Assembly: GCA_934278995.1 (NCBI GenBank)
Contig: CAKQWM010000003.1
Location: 62,001 to 126,000 of the forward strand
DNA length: 64,000 nucleotides
Origin: an uncultured Clostridia bacterium
Lineage (GTDB): Bacteria; Bacillota; Clostridia; Christensenellales; Borkfalkiaceae
Direction: 5' to 3'
Positions within the stretch are counted from its first letter, which is position 1; every line of letters starts with the position of its first letter. Made by a program: the position numbers and the translations under genes. The notes beneath the pieces were generated by a model. It had not been told where the DNA came from. It searched no databases and was given only the letters and a program-made list of their open reading frames with translations. Shown here in pieces: positions 43,177 through 52,413 of the stretch.

Positions 43177-44623
43177 CGTCCTCACCTTCTTCGGGAGCGT
43201 ATTTTTCAAGACTTTGCAAATCTTCGTCGCTATACGGTTCGGGGGCGGAAGTTTCGTCGTCCTTAACGAAGACACCTTCGCTCAAAGGCGCCTGACCGCT
43301 ATAATTAGTAGGATTAACAAACTTACAATAATCACCCTTAAAGAGCAACTGAAAATCGGTACAGATACCGTTACGGTTTTTAGCGATGATAATATCGGTA
43401 AGTTGTGTTGACGGACGATTCCCCGCATCGGCATCGGGCTTATGTAAGAATATTACGAGGTCGGCGTCTTGTTCTATTGCGCCGGATTCTCTCAAATCCG
43501 ACAACACGGGTTTACCGCCTTTTCTTTGAGCAATCTGACGAGATAGCTGAGAAAGAGCGACAACGGGAACTTCAAGTTCTTTCGCTATCATTTTTAAGTT
43601 CCTCGAAATCTCCGTAACTTCCTGTTGGCGCGATTCGGCTTTTTTAGCCGATTGCATAAGTTGAAGGTGGTCAACTACGATTAAATCGAGTCGCCCCTGT
43701 CTCATTTTCAGACGTCTTGCTCTGTTCATTATATCCTGCGGAGTAACGTTAGAACTTTCGTCAACGAAAATTTTGGTTTCGTTCAAGAGTTTTTTTGCTT
43801 GCCAAAGTTTGCTGAAACCTTTTTCGTCCTTTTCTTCGAGTTTACCTTTAACAGCCGCATCCATAGGAACTTCGCCCACGGAACAAAGCATTCTCTGCGC
43901 TAATTCGACTTTCGTCATTTCGAGTTCGAAAACAGCGCAGACTGCCCCTTCTTTAAGCCCGACGTTTTCAACGATATTCATTGCAAGAGTAGTTTTACCT
44001 ACCGACGGACGAGCCGCCAAAATAATCAGATTGCCCTTATGCAAGCCGTTCGTCGCGTAGTCGAGTTGAGTAAATCCGGTTTTCAGTCCCGTAAAATAAT
44101 TCTTATCTTTTTGTAACTTCTCAAACTTATCGAGTACCGGATCGAAATAATCTCTTAACCGTTCAAGATTGTGTTTTTCGTCGGTATTTGCTATATCGAA
44201 AATCAATTTTTCGGCGTAAGCAAGAGAATGTGCGCTGTCGGTGCTTTTGGTGGAATCCTCGATAATTAAATTTGAACTCGAAATAAGTTTACGTAAAACA
44301 CCGTCGCGCTTGACTATAGACAAATACTGTTCGTAGTTAGCGGAAGACGGAACGATTTTCGTCAGGTCGCTCAAATAGGATATACCGCCGACGACGTCGA
44401 GTTTGCCGTTTTTTTGCAACACGTCCGATAAAGTAACGAGGTCAACCGGTTTGTTATCGGAGATGATTTCCTTCATATAGGAAAATATCGTTTTATTCGA
44501 CGACACCAAAAAATCGTCTTCTTTTAATTGTGAAATTATATCGATTTGAATAACCTGATCGAGCAGAATACAGGCAAGAACCGACTGTTCCGCTTCAAGA
44601 TTATAGGGCATTTTATTAGCCAT
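43160..44623 (-). CDS. dnaB: Replicative DNA helicase DnaB
   Basis: 487 residues. N-terminal DnaB domain (about 1-105, LEAEQSVLACIL), linker, RecA-like motor with Walker A ARPSVGKTT (residues 204-212), the DLIVVDHLQLM block and SDLRESGAIEQDADLVIFL. The C terminus is strongly acidic (about 40 residues). Hexameric fork helicase (DnaC in Bacillus naming), loaded by the DnaD/DnaI-type proteins encoded at 53772-56124. AAGGTGAT ribosome site before ATG 44623. Confidence 0.96.
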   Translation of the reverse strand: MANKMPYNLEAEQSVLACILLDQVIQIDIISQLKEDDFLVSSNKTIFSYMKEIISDNKPVDLVTLSDVLQKNGKLDVVGGISYLSDLTKIVPSSANYEQYLSIVKRDGVLRKLISSSNLIIEDSTKSTDSAHSLAYAEKLIFDIANTDEKHNLERLRDYFDPVLDKFEKLQKDKNYFTGLKTGFTQLDYATNGLHKGNLIILAARPSVGKTTLAMNIVENVGLKEGAVCAVFELEMTKVELAQRMLCSVGEVPMDAAVKGKLEEKDEKGFSKLWQAKKLLNETKIFVDESSNVTPQDIMNRARRLKMRQGRLDLIVVDHLQLMQSAKKAESRQQEVTEISRNLKMIAKELEVPVVALSQLSRQIAQRKGGKPVLSDLRESGAIEQDADLVIFLHKPDADAGNRPSTQLTDIIIAKNRNGICTDFQLLFKGDYCKFVNPTNYSGQAPLSEGVFVKDDETSAPEPYSDEDLQSLEKYAPEEGEDDDVFV

Positions 44624-44646
44624 ATATCACCTTCATAATGAAATAA

Positions 44647-46428
44647 TTACAACTTTATCGCGTCAAATTCGGATAAAGCGTCGCTAAAAGACTTCATAGC
44701 GCACTCGTAAGCGTCTTTCTTGGTTAAGTCAACGCCTGCGATTTTTAACAATTCCACGGGGCTGTCGGAACCGCCCGACGACAAGAATTTTTTATAATCT
44801 TCAACCGCCGTTTCGCCTTCGGACAAAATTCTTTCCGCTATAGAAACTGCGCTTATAATACCCGTAGCGTATTTATAAACGTAAAAAGCATTGTAAAAAT
44901 GCGGTATTCTCGCCCATTCCCAAGAAATTTCATCGTCGGAAACAACGTCGCAACCGTAATACTTTTTGTTAAGATTAAGATATTCGTTGCAAAGATATTC
45001 GCTTGTTAACGGAATGCCTTTTTCGCAGGAATCATGCGCAATATACTCGAATTCGGCAAACATAGTCTGGCGGAACAACGTGCTTTTTATCATGTCGGTA
45101 TAATAAGACAAAAGATATTTTTTAAGCCGTAAATCGTTTGAAGTTTTTAAAAGATGTTTCAAAAGCAAAACTTCGTTTACCGTACTTGCGACTTCCGCGA
45201 CGAATATCGTGTAATCCGCTTTGTTTTTCGGCTGATTTTTGTTTGAAAAATAGGTATGCATCGCATGCCCTAATTCGTGCGCGATCGTAAAGACTTCGCT
45301 CGTCGTTTTCTGATAATTCAATAAAACGTACGGATGTTTGAAAGCGTAAACGCCGTTGGAATAAGCGCCGCTTCTTTTACCGGACGTTTCCACGACGTCA
45401 ATCCACCCGTCGTCGTGCGCCGACTGCAACAGTTGCAAATAGTCTTCTCCGAGCGGAGCAAGCCCTTCTTTTACGAGTTTGAAAGCGTCCTCGTAATCAA
45501 GTTGAATTTCGGCGTTCTTAACTATCGGAACGTAAACGTCCCACATGTGCATTTCGTCAAGCGAGAGCGCCTGTTTTTTCTGCCTTATATAGCGATGCAA
45601 CGATTCAAGATTATCGTTGACGCTCGACAGCAGATTTTTATAAACGCATTCGTAAACGTCTTCGTCAACGAGCGCCATATCGAGGCAAGATTTGTAATTT
45701 CTCGCGCGCGAAATGAAAACGTTTTTGTTTACGCTGCCGGAATAAGTCGCGGTAATGGTATTGAGCAATTTTTTATAGGCGGCGTAATATTTTTTAAAAA
45801 CTTCTTCTCTTAACGCGCGGTTTTTATCGGTTAAAATAAGCCCGTAAACGCCGTGCGTTACCTTTACGTCGCCACCGTCGGTTTTAACGGTCGGAAAATC
45901 TAAATCGGCATTGTCTATCATTCCGAAAATATCTCGGAATCCGCCGAAAACCTGACCGCCCAACGCAAGAACTCTTTCCGTTTCGGTCGATAAAACGTGC
46001 GCTTTGGTTTTCAGAACGGTTTTAAGTTGATAATCGTAATCGCTCAATTCTTTGTTTGCAATATAGTCGTTGAGCGTTTTTTCGGGAAGCGCGGTTAGTT
46101 CCGGCGTGAAGAACGAAACAGCCGACGAAAACTTGACGTATAGTTGTTTAGCCCTCGAAATAAGCCCGTTATAAAAATCGTCACGAGTATCCTCGTCGTG
46201 CTTCATAGAGGCGTAAACGTAAAGTTTTTCAAGGATCTTCGCAACGTCGTCAATTTGCTTAACGCAATTTTTAAAATCTATAAAATTGCCGAGTTTACCT
46301 TGATATTTTACAAAATCAATATTTTCTTCTACCCATTTATAATCCGCGTCGAATTCCGATGTGTTTTTATAAATACATTCTGTGTCCCATTTTAAATTTG
46401 CGGGAACGTCTTTTCTGTTTTCAAACAT
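44647..46428 (-). CDS. pepF: Oligoendopeptidase F
   Basis: 593 residues of the M3B family. Zinc site HELGH (His384, Glu385, His388) with the downstream VASTVNEVLL Glu ligand block. The N-terminal all-helical lobe is of normal length. It cleaves short peptides in the cytoplasm. No signal peptide is seen. Only a weak ribosome site precedes ATG 46428. It is sandwiched between dnaB and degV on the same strand with short gaps. Confidence 0.95.
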   Translation of the reverse strand: MFENRKDVPANLKWDTECIYKNTSEFDADYKWVEENIDFVKYQGKLGNFIDFKNCVKQIDDVAKILEKLYVYASMKHDEDTRDDFYNGLISRAKQLYVKFSSAVSFFTPELTALPEKTLNDYIANKELSDYDYQLKTVLKTKAHVLSTETERVLALGGQVFGGFRDIFGMIDNADLDFPTVKTDGGDVKVTHGVYGLILTDKNRALREEVFKKYYAAYKKLLNTITATYSGSVNKNVFISRARNYKSCLDMALVDEDVYECVYKNLLSSVNDNLESLHRYIRQKKQALSLDEMHMWDVYVPIVKNAEIQLDYEDAFKLVKEGLAPLGEDYLQLLQSAHDDGWIDVVETSGKRSGAYSNGVYAFKHPYVLLNYQKTTSEVFTIAHELGHAMHTYFSNKNQPKNKADYTIFVAEVASTVNEVLLLKHLLKTSNDLRLKKYLLSYYTDMIKSTLFRQTMFAEFEYIAHDSCEKGIPLTSEYLCNEYLNLNKKYYGCDVVSDDEISWEWARIPHFYNAFYVYKYATGIISAVSIAERILSEGETAVEDYKKFLSSGGSDSPVELLKIAGVDLTKKDAYECAMKSFSDALSEFDAIKL

Positions 46429-46437
46429 AATTCTGCT

Positions 46438-47283
46438 TTATTCCTCTATAAATAACACGCCGATGGTGTTTTTACCGCAATGACAGGACACGGTGGTACC
46501 AGCGGTAGTTTCGATTATTTCGTCAAAATCGAATAATTCTTCTACCTTACGTCTTACCGTGGCTACGATTTCCGGCGTTGCCTGACAATGTGTGATAAAT
46601 ACTCTTGTTTTATCGTACGAGGCGTATTCCTGCGCAAGGTCCTGAACGTATTGCTCGCAAGTACGAATCATATTACCGCCGTATTTCTTTTTGACTTTCA
46701 GTTTTCCGTCAGTCATCGAAATATACGGATGTATCTTTAAAATTTTGGTTACCAAAAGTGTCGATAGCGAACATCTTCCGCCCTTATGCAAAAAGTCGAG
46801 TCTGTCGAGAACGAAAGAAGTCCTTGCTTTATTCTTTATCTCCTCGATCTTCTTATAAGTTTCTTCAAGACTCATGCCCTGTTTGCGGTAATCGGCCGCC
46901 TTCATGACCAAAAGCCCTTGTCCCGTTGAAAGTTGACGTGAATCAACCACGTAAACGTTATCGAATTCTTTCGCGGCAAGACAAGCGTTTGCGTAACACG
47001 CCGAATCTTCCGACGAAATATCGAAATGAAGTACGCCGTAACCTTGTGAAGTAAGTTCTTTAAATAATTCTTCGTACTCGTAAACCGAAACCGCGGAAGT
47101 TTTAGGCATTTCCCCTGTCTTTTCCACGTATTCCAAAGCCTTTACGGCGTCAACGTCAACGTTGTCTTTAAATTGATCGCTGCCGAGGGTAATGGTAAGC
47201 GGTACTAATCTGATATTGTTATCTTCGATTAACTTTTGCGATAAGTCGCACGTACTATCCGACGTAATGATAAATTTCTCCAT
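46438..47283 (-). CDS. DegV family fatty-acid-binding protein
   Basis: 281 residues. DegV fold with the N-terminal FIITSDSTCDLS, VPLTITLGSDQFKDN, KTSAVSVYEYEELF and VVDSRQLSTGQGLLV blocks. Family members (FakB) bind fatty acids for the kinase FakA in phospholipid synthesis. No fakA gene is in the window and the chain specificity is unknown. An AAGGAG site precedes ATG 47283. It ends 9 bases before pepF. Confidence 0.92.
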   Translation of the reverse strand: MEKFIITSDSTCDLSQKLIEDNNIRLVPLTITLGSDQFKDNVDVDAVKALEYVEKTGEMPKTSAVSVYEYEELFKELTSQGYGVLHFDISSEDSACYANACLAAKEFDNVYVVDSRQLSTGQGLLVMKAADYRKQGMSLEETYKKIEEIKNKARTSFVLDRLDFLHKGGRCSLSTLLVTKILKIHPYISMTDGKLKVKKKYGGNMIRTCEQYVQDLAQEYASYDKTRVFITHCQATPEIVATVRRKVEELFDFDEIIETTAGTTVSCHCGKNTIGVLFIEE

Positions 47284-47447
47284 AGAAACTCCTTTTTTAC
47301 TCTTAATTATTTTTTATATTTTTTTAGTAAAACTTTATTATTCTGATTGAAAACTTTGTTATTTATTCGTAAGGTGATTAAAGTTCGGGAATCAAAATTA
47401 TTCAATCAATCCGAATAACGTAAATCCAGTAACGCGTTATCTTCGTT

Positions 47448-48047
47448 TTATGCGCCGATAGCGCGCTTGTACCAGGAAACAAAAGACGAATCCTTTATTT
47501 TCAAAGACCAATCCGTGACTACGCCGAGAACGCATTTTTCGCTTATTACGCCGAAAAATCTGCTGTCCGATGAATTTTCACGATTGTCGCCGAGAACAAA
47601 AATGCAGTTATCAGGCACTTTAGTCGGTAAAAAATCTGTAACACCCTTTTTATAAACGTAATCTTCGTTTAACTTTTCGGTAACTATCCGACCATCTTTA
47701 TCGGTAAAACTTAGATAAACGTAGCCGTCTTCACTCCAGACGGTATCGCCGCCGACTGCAATAACACGCTTGATAAGCGCTTCGTTTTTTATTTCGGTAT
47801 CATAAAAAACGATGACGTCCCCGCGGGCGTAACTTGCCGTTCTGTCGGCAATAAGCAAATCCCCGTCGTTAAGAGTGTCGTACATAGATTTGCCTTTTAC
47901 GCTTACCACCATAAAAACGAAGGTTTTATAATACAGCAACACGAAAAATAATGCAACGAGTATAACGCAAAAGACGACGTTGGAATATGCTTCGCGACGA
48001 GAAGATTTATCGTATTCAATTAAATTCTTACCCGAAATATACTCCAT
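47448..48047 (-). CDS. lepB: Signal peptidase I
   Basis: 199 residues. One N-terminal membrane helix (about 22-48), then the catalytic Ser54 in GKSMYDTL and Lys93 in LIKRVIAVGGD, with GDNRENSSDSRFFG near the end. Gram-positive S26A type that removes signal peptides on the outer face of the membrane. No Shine-Dalgarno is visible. The spacer 47284-47447 behind it is AT-rich and holds no clear signal. Confidence 0.95.
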   Translation of the reverse strand: MEYISGKNLIEYDKSSRREAYSNVVFCVILVALFFVLLYYKTFVFMVVSVKGKSMYDTLNDGDLLIADRTASYARGDVIVFYDTEIKNEALIKRVIAVGGDTVWSEDGYVYLSFTDKDGRIVTEKLNEDYVYKKGVTDFLPTKVPDNCIFVLGDNRENSSDSRFFGVISEKCVLGVVTDWSLKIKDSSFVSWYKRAIGA

Positions 48048-48062
48048 TTTACGACGAAAAAA

Positions 48063-49769
48063 CTAAATAATCAGTATGTTGTTGAATACGCATTTGGTTT
48101 CGCTTTCAAAGCGGATGCCGACTGCTTTATCGTATTCTTTCACGGAAAGCCTCATGGAATTTTTAAAATCACACGCCTTTACGGAAACGTTTTGCCAGAT
48201 TTCTCCGCCCTTCAAATCGATGACGACGGAATAATCGGCAGTTTCAAGGGGCGAAATTTCAACCATAAGGGTAATTTTCAATTCTGTAAATTCCTGCGCG
48301 TAAACATCGACGAGAACGATGGAATTAGAGTTAACCGTCACGTCTTTGTTGTTAAGTCTGTACGAAACTATTCCGTACGACGAAGAAATACCCGAGATGC
48401 CGTTTACGCCCTGTACGTAAGAAATATCGGTGTCGCCTTCAAAAAACAATCCGGCAACCGATTTTTTCGTTAAGTTATACAAGGTAAAAGGCGCGGTTTT
48501 GTCTTTTGAAGAATACAATAGTTTCTGCGGAAAAGCGCTCGAATTCGTTACTTTTTTACAGATTGCTTTTGAACTTACCGTAACGCCGCTACGATACTCT
48601 ATGACGGCAAAAGCGGTTATAAATTCGCAATTTCCCGTAATTTTATATATAAAATTCTTTTTATCTTCTCTTAAACCTTTGAGCGGTTTTGCCGTTTGCC
48701 ATTCCCTATTTGAGGGATTAACGCCTCCTTCGGCAACGTAAACCGTGATTGTTTTCGGCTTTTTGATATCCGAAAAATCCAGTTCGAGTTCAATGGAAAC
48801 GACGTTGTCTTCGCTTACGGAAAAAGACAGCAACGGCTCAAACGGGAAAATCAATTTGAAATCGAGCAAATACTTGGCGAAAAACAAATCAACGTTACGT
48901 TTACAGTTTTTATTGAGAACGTTTCTTAAATACGGCGTGTAATTAGTGTAATTGATAACGTTTTCGGATACGCGCATCATGGTATCGACGGATCTGTCGA
49001 AATCGAAATCGGGACTGTTAGTCGCCGTCATATAGAAAACCGGACACTTAACGTACTTAACGTAGGCGTGGGCGTCAACGCCCGCAAGGAAACGCAAATG
49101 ATCGTCGTCGGCGAGTAATTCCTCGTCGCCGTTTTTAAAGACGCCTCTATAGCCTCTCCAACCCGCGCCGAAAAGAGGGACGAAGCAATCCACTCTCGCG
49201 TCGGTTCCGCAGAGCATCCAACCGACGTTCGCGCCGTTTCTCACGCCGAGGACGCCTATTCTTTCGACTTCGGGACGACTTCTCAGATAGGTTACGGCGT
49301 ACTTTGCGACGGCTGCCCATTCGTACCAACAGGTTTCCTTTGCCGTAACGGGAACGTCGTCGATTGCCGTACGGGAATTTTTGAAGTTGGCGTACGCGAC
49401 GCATTCGGGATACTTGGTAAAGTTTTCGGTATCTTCCCATTCGCCGCGCAAATCGACCATAAGAACCGAATACCCTTGACTGACGTAAACGTTTATCAGG
49501 TCGTAATCGACGGTTTCCGAGGGATCGGGCAAAATAAGTATCGCGCCTTTATTTGATTTTTTACCCGTCGATTTACTTTTTGCGTAAACGCCGAATATGC
49601 GCACTCTTCCGCCGTCGGTTTCCCGCCCGGAAAAGTACAAATCGTTATAAACGACGTCACCGTAAACTTCCTCACCCGTATAGGATTCTTTTAACGGAAG
49701 GGTTGCGTCGAAATTTTCCCATAGCATTACGGGAGATAAAATTACGGGAGAAGTAATCGTATTTGCCAT
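48063..49769 (-). CDS. Alpha/beta-hydrolase-fold protein without nucleophile serine
   Basis: 568 residues. Residues about 70-290 read as an alpha/beta hydrolase of the acetylxylan-esterase/CocE-like type: GAILILPDPSETVDYDLINVYVSQGY in parts, VLMVDLRGEWED, the elbow IGVLGVRNGANVGW and CPVFYMTATNSPDFDFDRSVD with an acid-like Asp region. The elbow GVRNG (175-179) has Arg177 where GxSxG has the nucleophile Ser. A C-terminal beta-rich half (about 320-568) resembles a carbohydrate-binding or CocE-like jelly roll. Probably not a classical serine hydrolase; binding or structural roles are possible. No signal peptide. Confidence 0.65.
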   Translation of the reverse strand: MANTITSPVILSPVMLWENFDATLPLKESYTGEEVYGDVVYNDLYFSGRETDGGRVRIFGVYAKSKSTGKKSNKGAILILPDPSETVDYDLINVYVSQGYSVLMVDLRGEWEDTENFTKYPECVAYANFKNSRTAIDDVPVTAKETCWYEWAAVAKYAVTYLRSRPEVERIGVLGVRNGANVGWMLCGTDARVDCFVPLFGAGWRGYRGVFKNGDEELLADDDHLRFLAGVDAHAYVKYVKCPVFYMTATNSPDFDFDRSVDTMMRVSENVINYTNYTPYLRNVLNKNCKRNVDLFFAKYLLDFKLIFPFEPLLSFSVSEDNVVSIELELDFSDIKKPKTITVYVAEGGVNPSNREWQTAKPLKGLREDKKNFIYKITGNCEFITAFAVIEYRSGVTVSSKAICKKVTNSSAFPQKLLYSSKDKTAPFTLYNLTKKSVAGLFFEGDTDISYVQGVNGISGISSSYGIVSYRLNNKDVTVNSNSIVLVDVYAQEFTELKITLMVEISPLETADYSVVIDLKGGEIWQNVSVKACDFKNSMRLSVKEYDKAVGIRFESETKCVFNNILII

Positions 49770-49782
49770 AAATTCACCATAA

Positions 49783-52413
49783 TTATGCTGTTATCGTTAT
49801 TGAGGAGCCTTTCTCGCCTGTCGCACCGGTTACGTTGATTCTTACAGGTAACCTTTCCTTCAAGGCGTCCACGTGGGAAATAATTCCGATAGAAAAATCA
49901 GAATTTTTCAATTTGTAAAGACAATCGACGACAACGTCGATAAGGTCTTTATCGAGAGAACCGAAACCTTCGTCAAGAAAGAAAAATTCCATCGGACGGG
50001 AAGATTTCGCGTAAATACATTTTGAAAGCGCTAATGCAAGCGACAAAGACACGAGAAACAATTCCCCGCCGGAAACGGAATCTACCTTCCTTTTCGTCCC
50101 CGAAGAATAAATGTAATCTTCCACAAAAAATTCTCCTGAATAAATCAGCCCGAAGCGCCCGCTTGTAAGTTCAAGCAATATAGAGCGCGCGTCAAGCGCG
50201 ATTTCCGCGAGATATTCCTCCGCGATATATTCGAGAAATTTTTTATGCTTAACGCACTCGAAAAGTTCCGAAACAACGCTTTTTTCTTTTTTTAAAAGTT
50301 TCAAGTCATCTTCTATTTTACACCTTTTTTCAAAATTTTGCGAGAGATTTCGATAGTCATTTAGTAAATTATTATATTTAACTAATAAAATATTGACCGT
50401 TTGCTTGCTTTTTTCAACTTCATCGGCTAAAAAAGAGTAAGTTTCATTGTTAACGTCTTTACCCGAAAGAAGTGACGAAAGTTTTTCCGCGCGACTCGAT
50501 ACCGAAGCGTATTCGGTCCGATAATTTTCGATTTCCTCGTTTAACTTAGAAGTTTCGTCTGAAAAAGCGTAAACTTCCGCAATATCGACGTCAGTCGGAA
50601 ATTTTGCTTCGAGTTCGCTCATTTCTTTTCTTATATCGCATATTCTGCTTTCTTTGTTCGATATGTCTGCGCTTAAAGAAGAAAGAGCGATTTCAATGGA
50701 ATTTAACTTATTCTTCGACGAATCGAGTTTTTCTTCAAGTGAGGATAGAAAAGTTTCATAATAATTTTTCTTCGCATTTAAAGCCGATATTTTATCGTGC
50801 AAAAGTTCACCGTTCGTGATTTTATTAATTTTTTCGTTTGTTTTATCGACGCGCTTTCTGATATTTTCTCCATCGAGTTTTATCTTAGATAATTGCATCG
50901 AATACTCGCTGAGTTTAAGTTCGTAAGAAGAAATTGTCAAATTGTGCTTTTCCGAAATTTTTGCGTATTCGTCCATTAAACCGTAAAGTTCGTTTAAAGT
51001 CTTTACGCAATTTTCCAAACAAATATCGTCTGTTTTGATTTCCGATAACAAAGATATCCTCTTTTCGATTTCGGACAAACTATAGGATACGTTAAGCGAT
51101 TTTAAAAAATCCAACTCGTCTTTAATAAAAGCGGATTGAGCGCCCTTAACTAACTTATCGATTTCAAAATTGATTTTTTTATCGAGATTCAGATATTTAT
51201 CACTGTTTTTCAGGGAGTCCAAACTACTTTTTTCATTCTTTAAAAGATTTTCTGTTTCGTTATATAAATTTAAAATTTCGGAATATTTTTTACGCAGTGA
51301 AACAAGTTCGCGCTCGGCTTCTTTGTTTTCCCGCTCCTCCTCGGACAATAGTTCGAGTTTCCCTACTTCGACAATAATATCCTGCACGCTTCTTTTAATA
51401 GAATCTTTTTCGGAAAGTTTATCTTTAAGATCCGAAATCGATTTTTCAACCTCGGCTTTAGACGACGTCAAAGAAATCTTTTCAGACTCGTCCTTAGTTT
51501 TAAGACGCAAGTTTTCGTTAAGTTCGTTTTTTAGGGAGTAATACTTTTTTACCGGCTCGATAAGCGATAATATCGTTTTGAATTTTTCGATTTTTTGTTT
51601 GTCTTTTGAAAGGCGCGCTAAGGTTTCGTTACAGGTTAAAAGTTCGTTATGTCGTTCATAATCTTGCTTATAATCGTTGAATTTTTCTTGTATTTTGAGA
51701 TATTTTACGTTTTCTTGTTCGTAAAGAATTTTATTGTTTTCAACTAAAATTTTAGTATCTGTCAAAACCTTTTCATCTACCTCGGTATATCCCGCCAAAA
51801 GCCCGTTTTGATATTGAATTTTGCTATCGTAATAAAATAGTTTAGTCTTTAATCTTTCTTCTATGCGTTCGCCGTATTTACCGAGGTTGAACAAACCGCT
51901 CATCATTTGTAATCTGTCGGCGCGTTTAAGCGTTACGAATGCGGAAAACTGTCCTTGCGGAAGTACGATACATTTTTCAAAATCGTCTATATCGAGACCG
52001 ATTATCTCTTGAATTTTTGCGTTTACTTTTGAAGTATTATCTTCTACGGGATGTTTTTCGTCTCCCGAAATAACGAATATTTTTGCAACGGGTTGAGGAG
52101 GGTTTTTTCTTTCGCCTTTCGCCTGAAACTCACGATATACTTCGTACGTTTTTCTTTCTCCGTCGATAACTATCGAGAACGAAAACCGCACGTAACACTT
52201 TTTCGTTACCGTATTTATGTAGTCTTCCCTGTCGCTGCTTTTAGGCAATCTGCCGTAAAGGGCAAGAAATATACAGTCGAGAATCGTTGACTTACCGCTC
52301 CCCGTGTTGCCGAAAATTCCGAATAAACCGCCTTTCAGCAATTTATCAAAATCTACGGTTACTTTATCAGTATAACTTTTGACACCGCAAAACTCTAATT
52401 TTTCAGGCTTCAT
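49783..52413 (-). CDS. sbcC: Exonuclease subunit SbcC (no visible zinc hook)
   Basis: 876 residues, shorter than usual (about 1000-1150). Walker A FGNTGSGKST near residue 35 and IVLPQGQFSAFV in the N-terminal lobe; long coiled coils from about 170 to 700; C-terminal SVSGGELFLVSLSLALALS and FFFLDEGFGSLD. SbcCD opens hairpins and trims protein-blocked ends. The coiled-coil apex carries no CxxC; the nearest is CLENC (three residues between). It overlaps sbcD by 11 bases. Confidence 0.93.
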   Translation of the reverse strand: MKPEKLEFCGVKSYTDKVTVDFDKLLKGGLFGIFGNTGSGKSTILDCIFLALYGRLPKSSDREDYINTVTKKCYVRFSFSIVIDGERKTYEVYREFQAKGERKNPPQPVAKIFVISGDEKHPVEDNTSKVNAKIQEIIGLDIDDFEKCIVLPQGQFSAFVTLKRADRLQMMSGLFNLGKYGERIEERLKTKLFYYDSKIQYQNGLLAGYTEVDEKVLTDTKILVENNKILYEQENVKYLKIQEKFNDYKQDYERHNELLTCNETLARLSKDKQKIEKFKTILSLIEPVKKYYSLKNELNENLRLKTKDESEKISLTSSKAEVEKSISDLKDKLSEKDSIKRSVQDIIVEVGKLELLSEEERENKEAERELVSLRKKYSEILNLYNETENLLKNEKSSLDSLKNSDKYLNLDKKINFEIDKLVKGAQSAFIKDELDFLKSLNVSYSLSEIEKRISLLSEIKTDDICLENCVKTLNELYGLMDEYAKISEKHNLTISSYELKLSEYSMQLSKIKLDGENIRKRVDKTNEKINKITNGELLHDKISALNAKKNYYETFLSSLEEKLDSSKNKLNSIEIALSSLSADISNKESRICDIRKEMSELEAKFPTDVDIAEVYAFSDETSKLNEEIENYRTEYASVSSRAEKLSSLLSGKDVNNETYSFLADEVEKSKQTVNILLVKYNNLLNDYRNLSQNFEKRCKIEDDLKLLKKEKSVVSELFECVKHKKFLEYIAEEYLAEIALDARSILLELTSGRFGLIYSGEFFVEDYIYSSGTKRKVDSVSGGELFLVSLSLALALSKCIYAKSSRPMEFFFLDEGFGSLDKDLIDVVVDCLYKLKNSDFSIGIISHVDALKERLPVRINVTGATGEKGSSITITA

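Noticed and set aside
42169..43275. Upstream extension of tsaC to 43275
   Set aside because: The added residues overlap dnaB by over 100 bases and look unlike the family; ATG 43176 has a good ribosome site.
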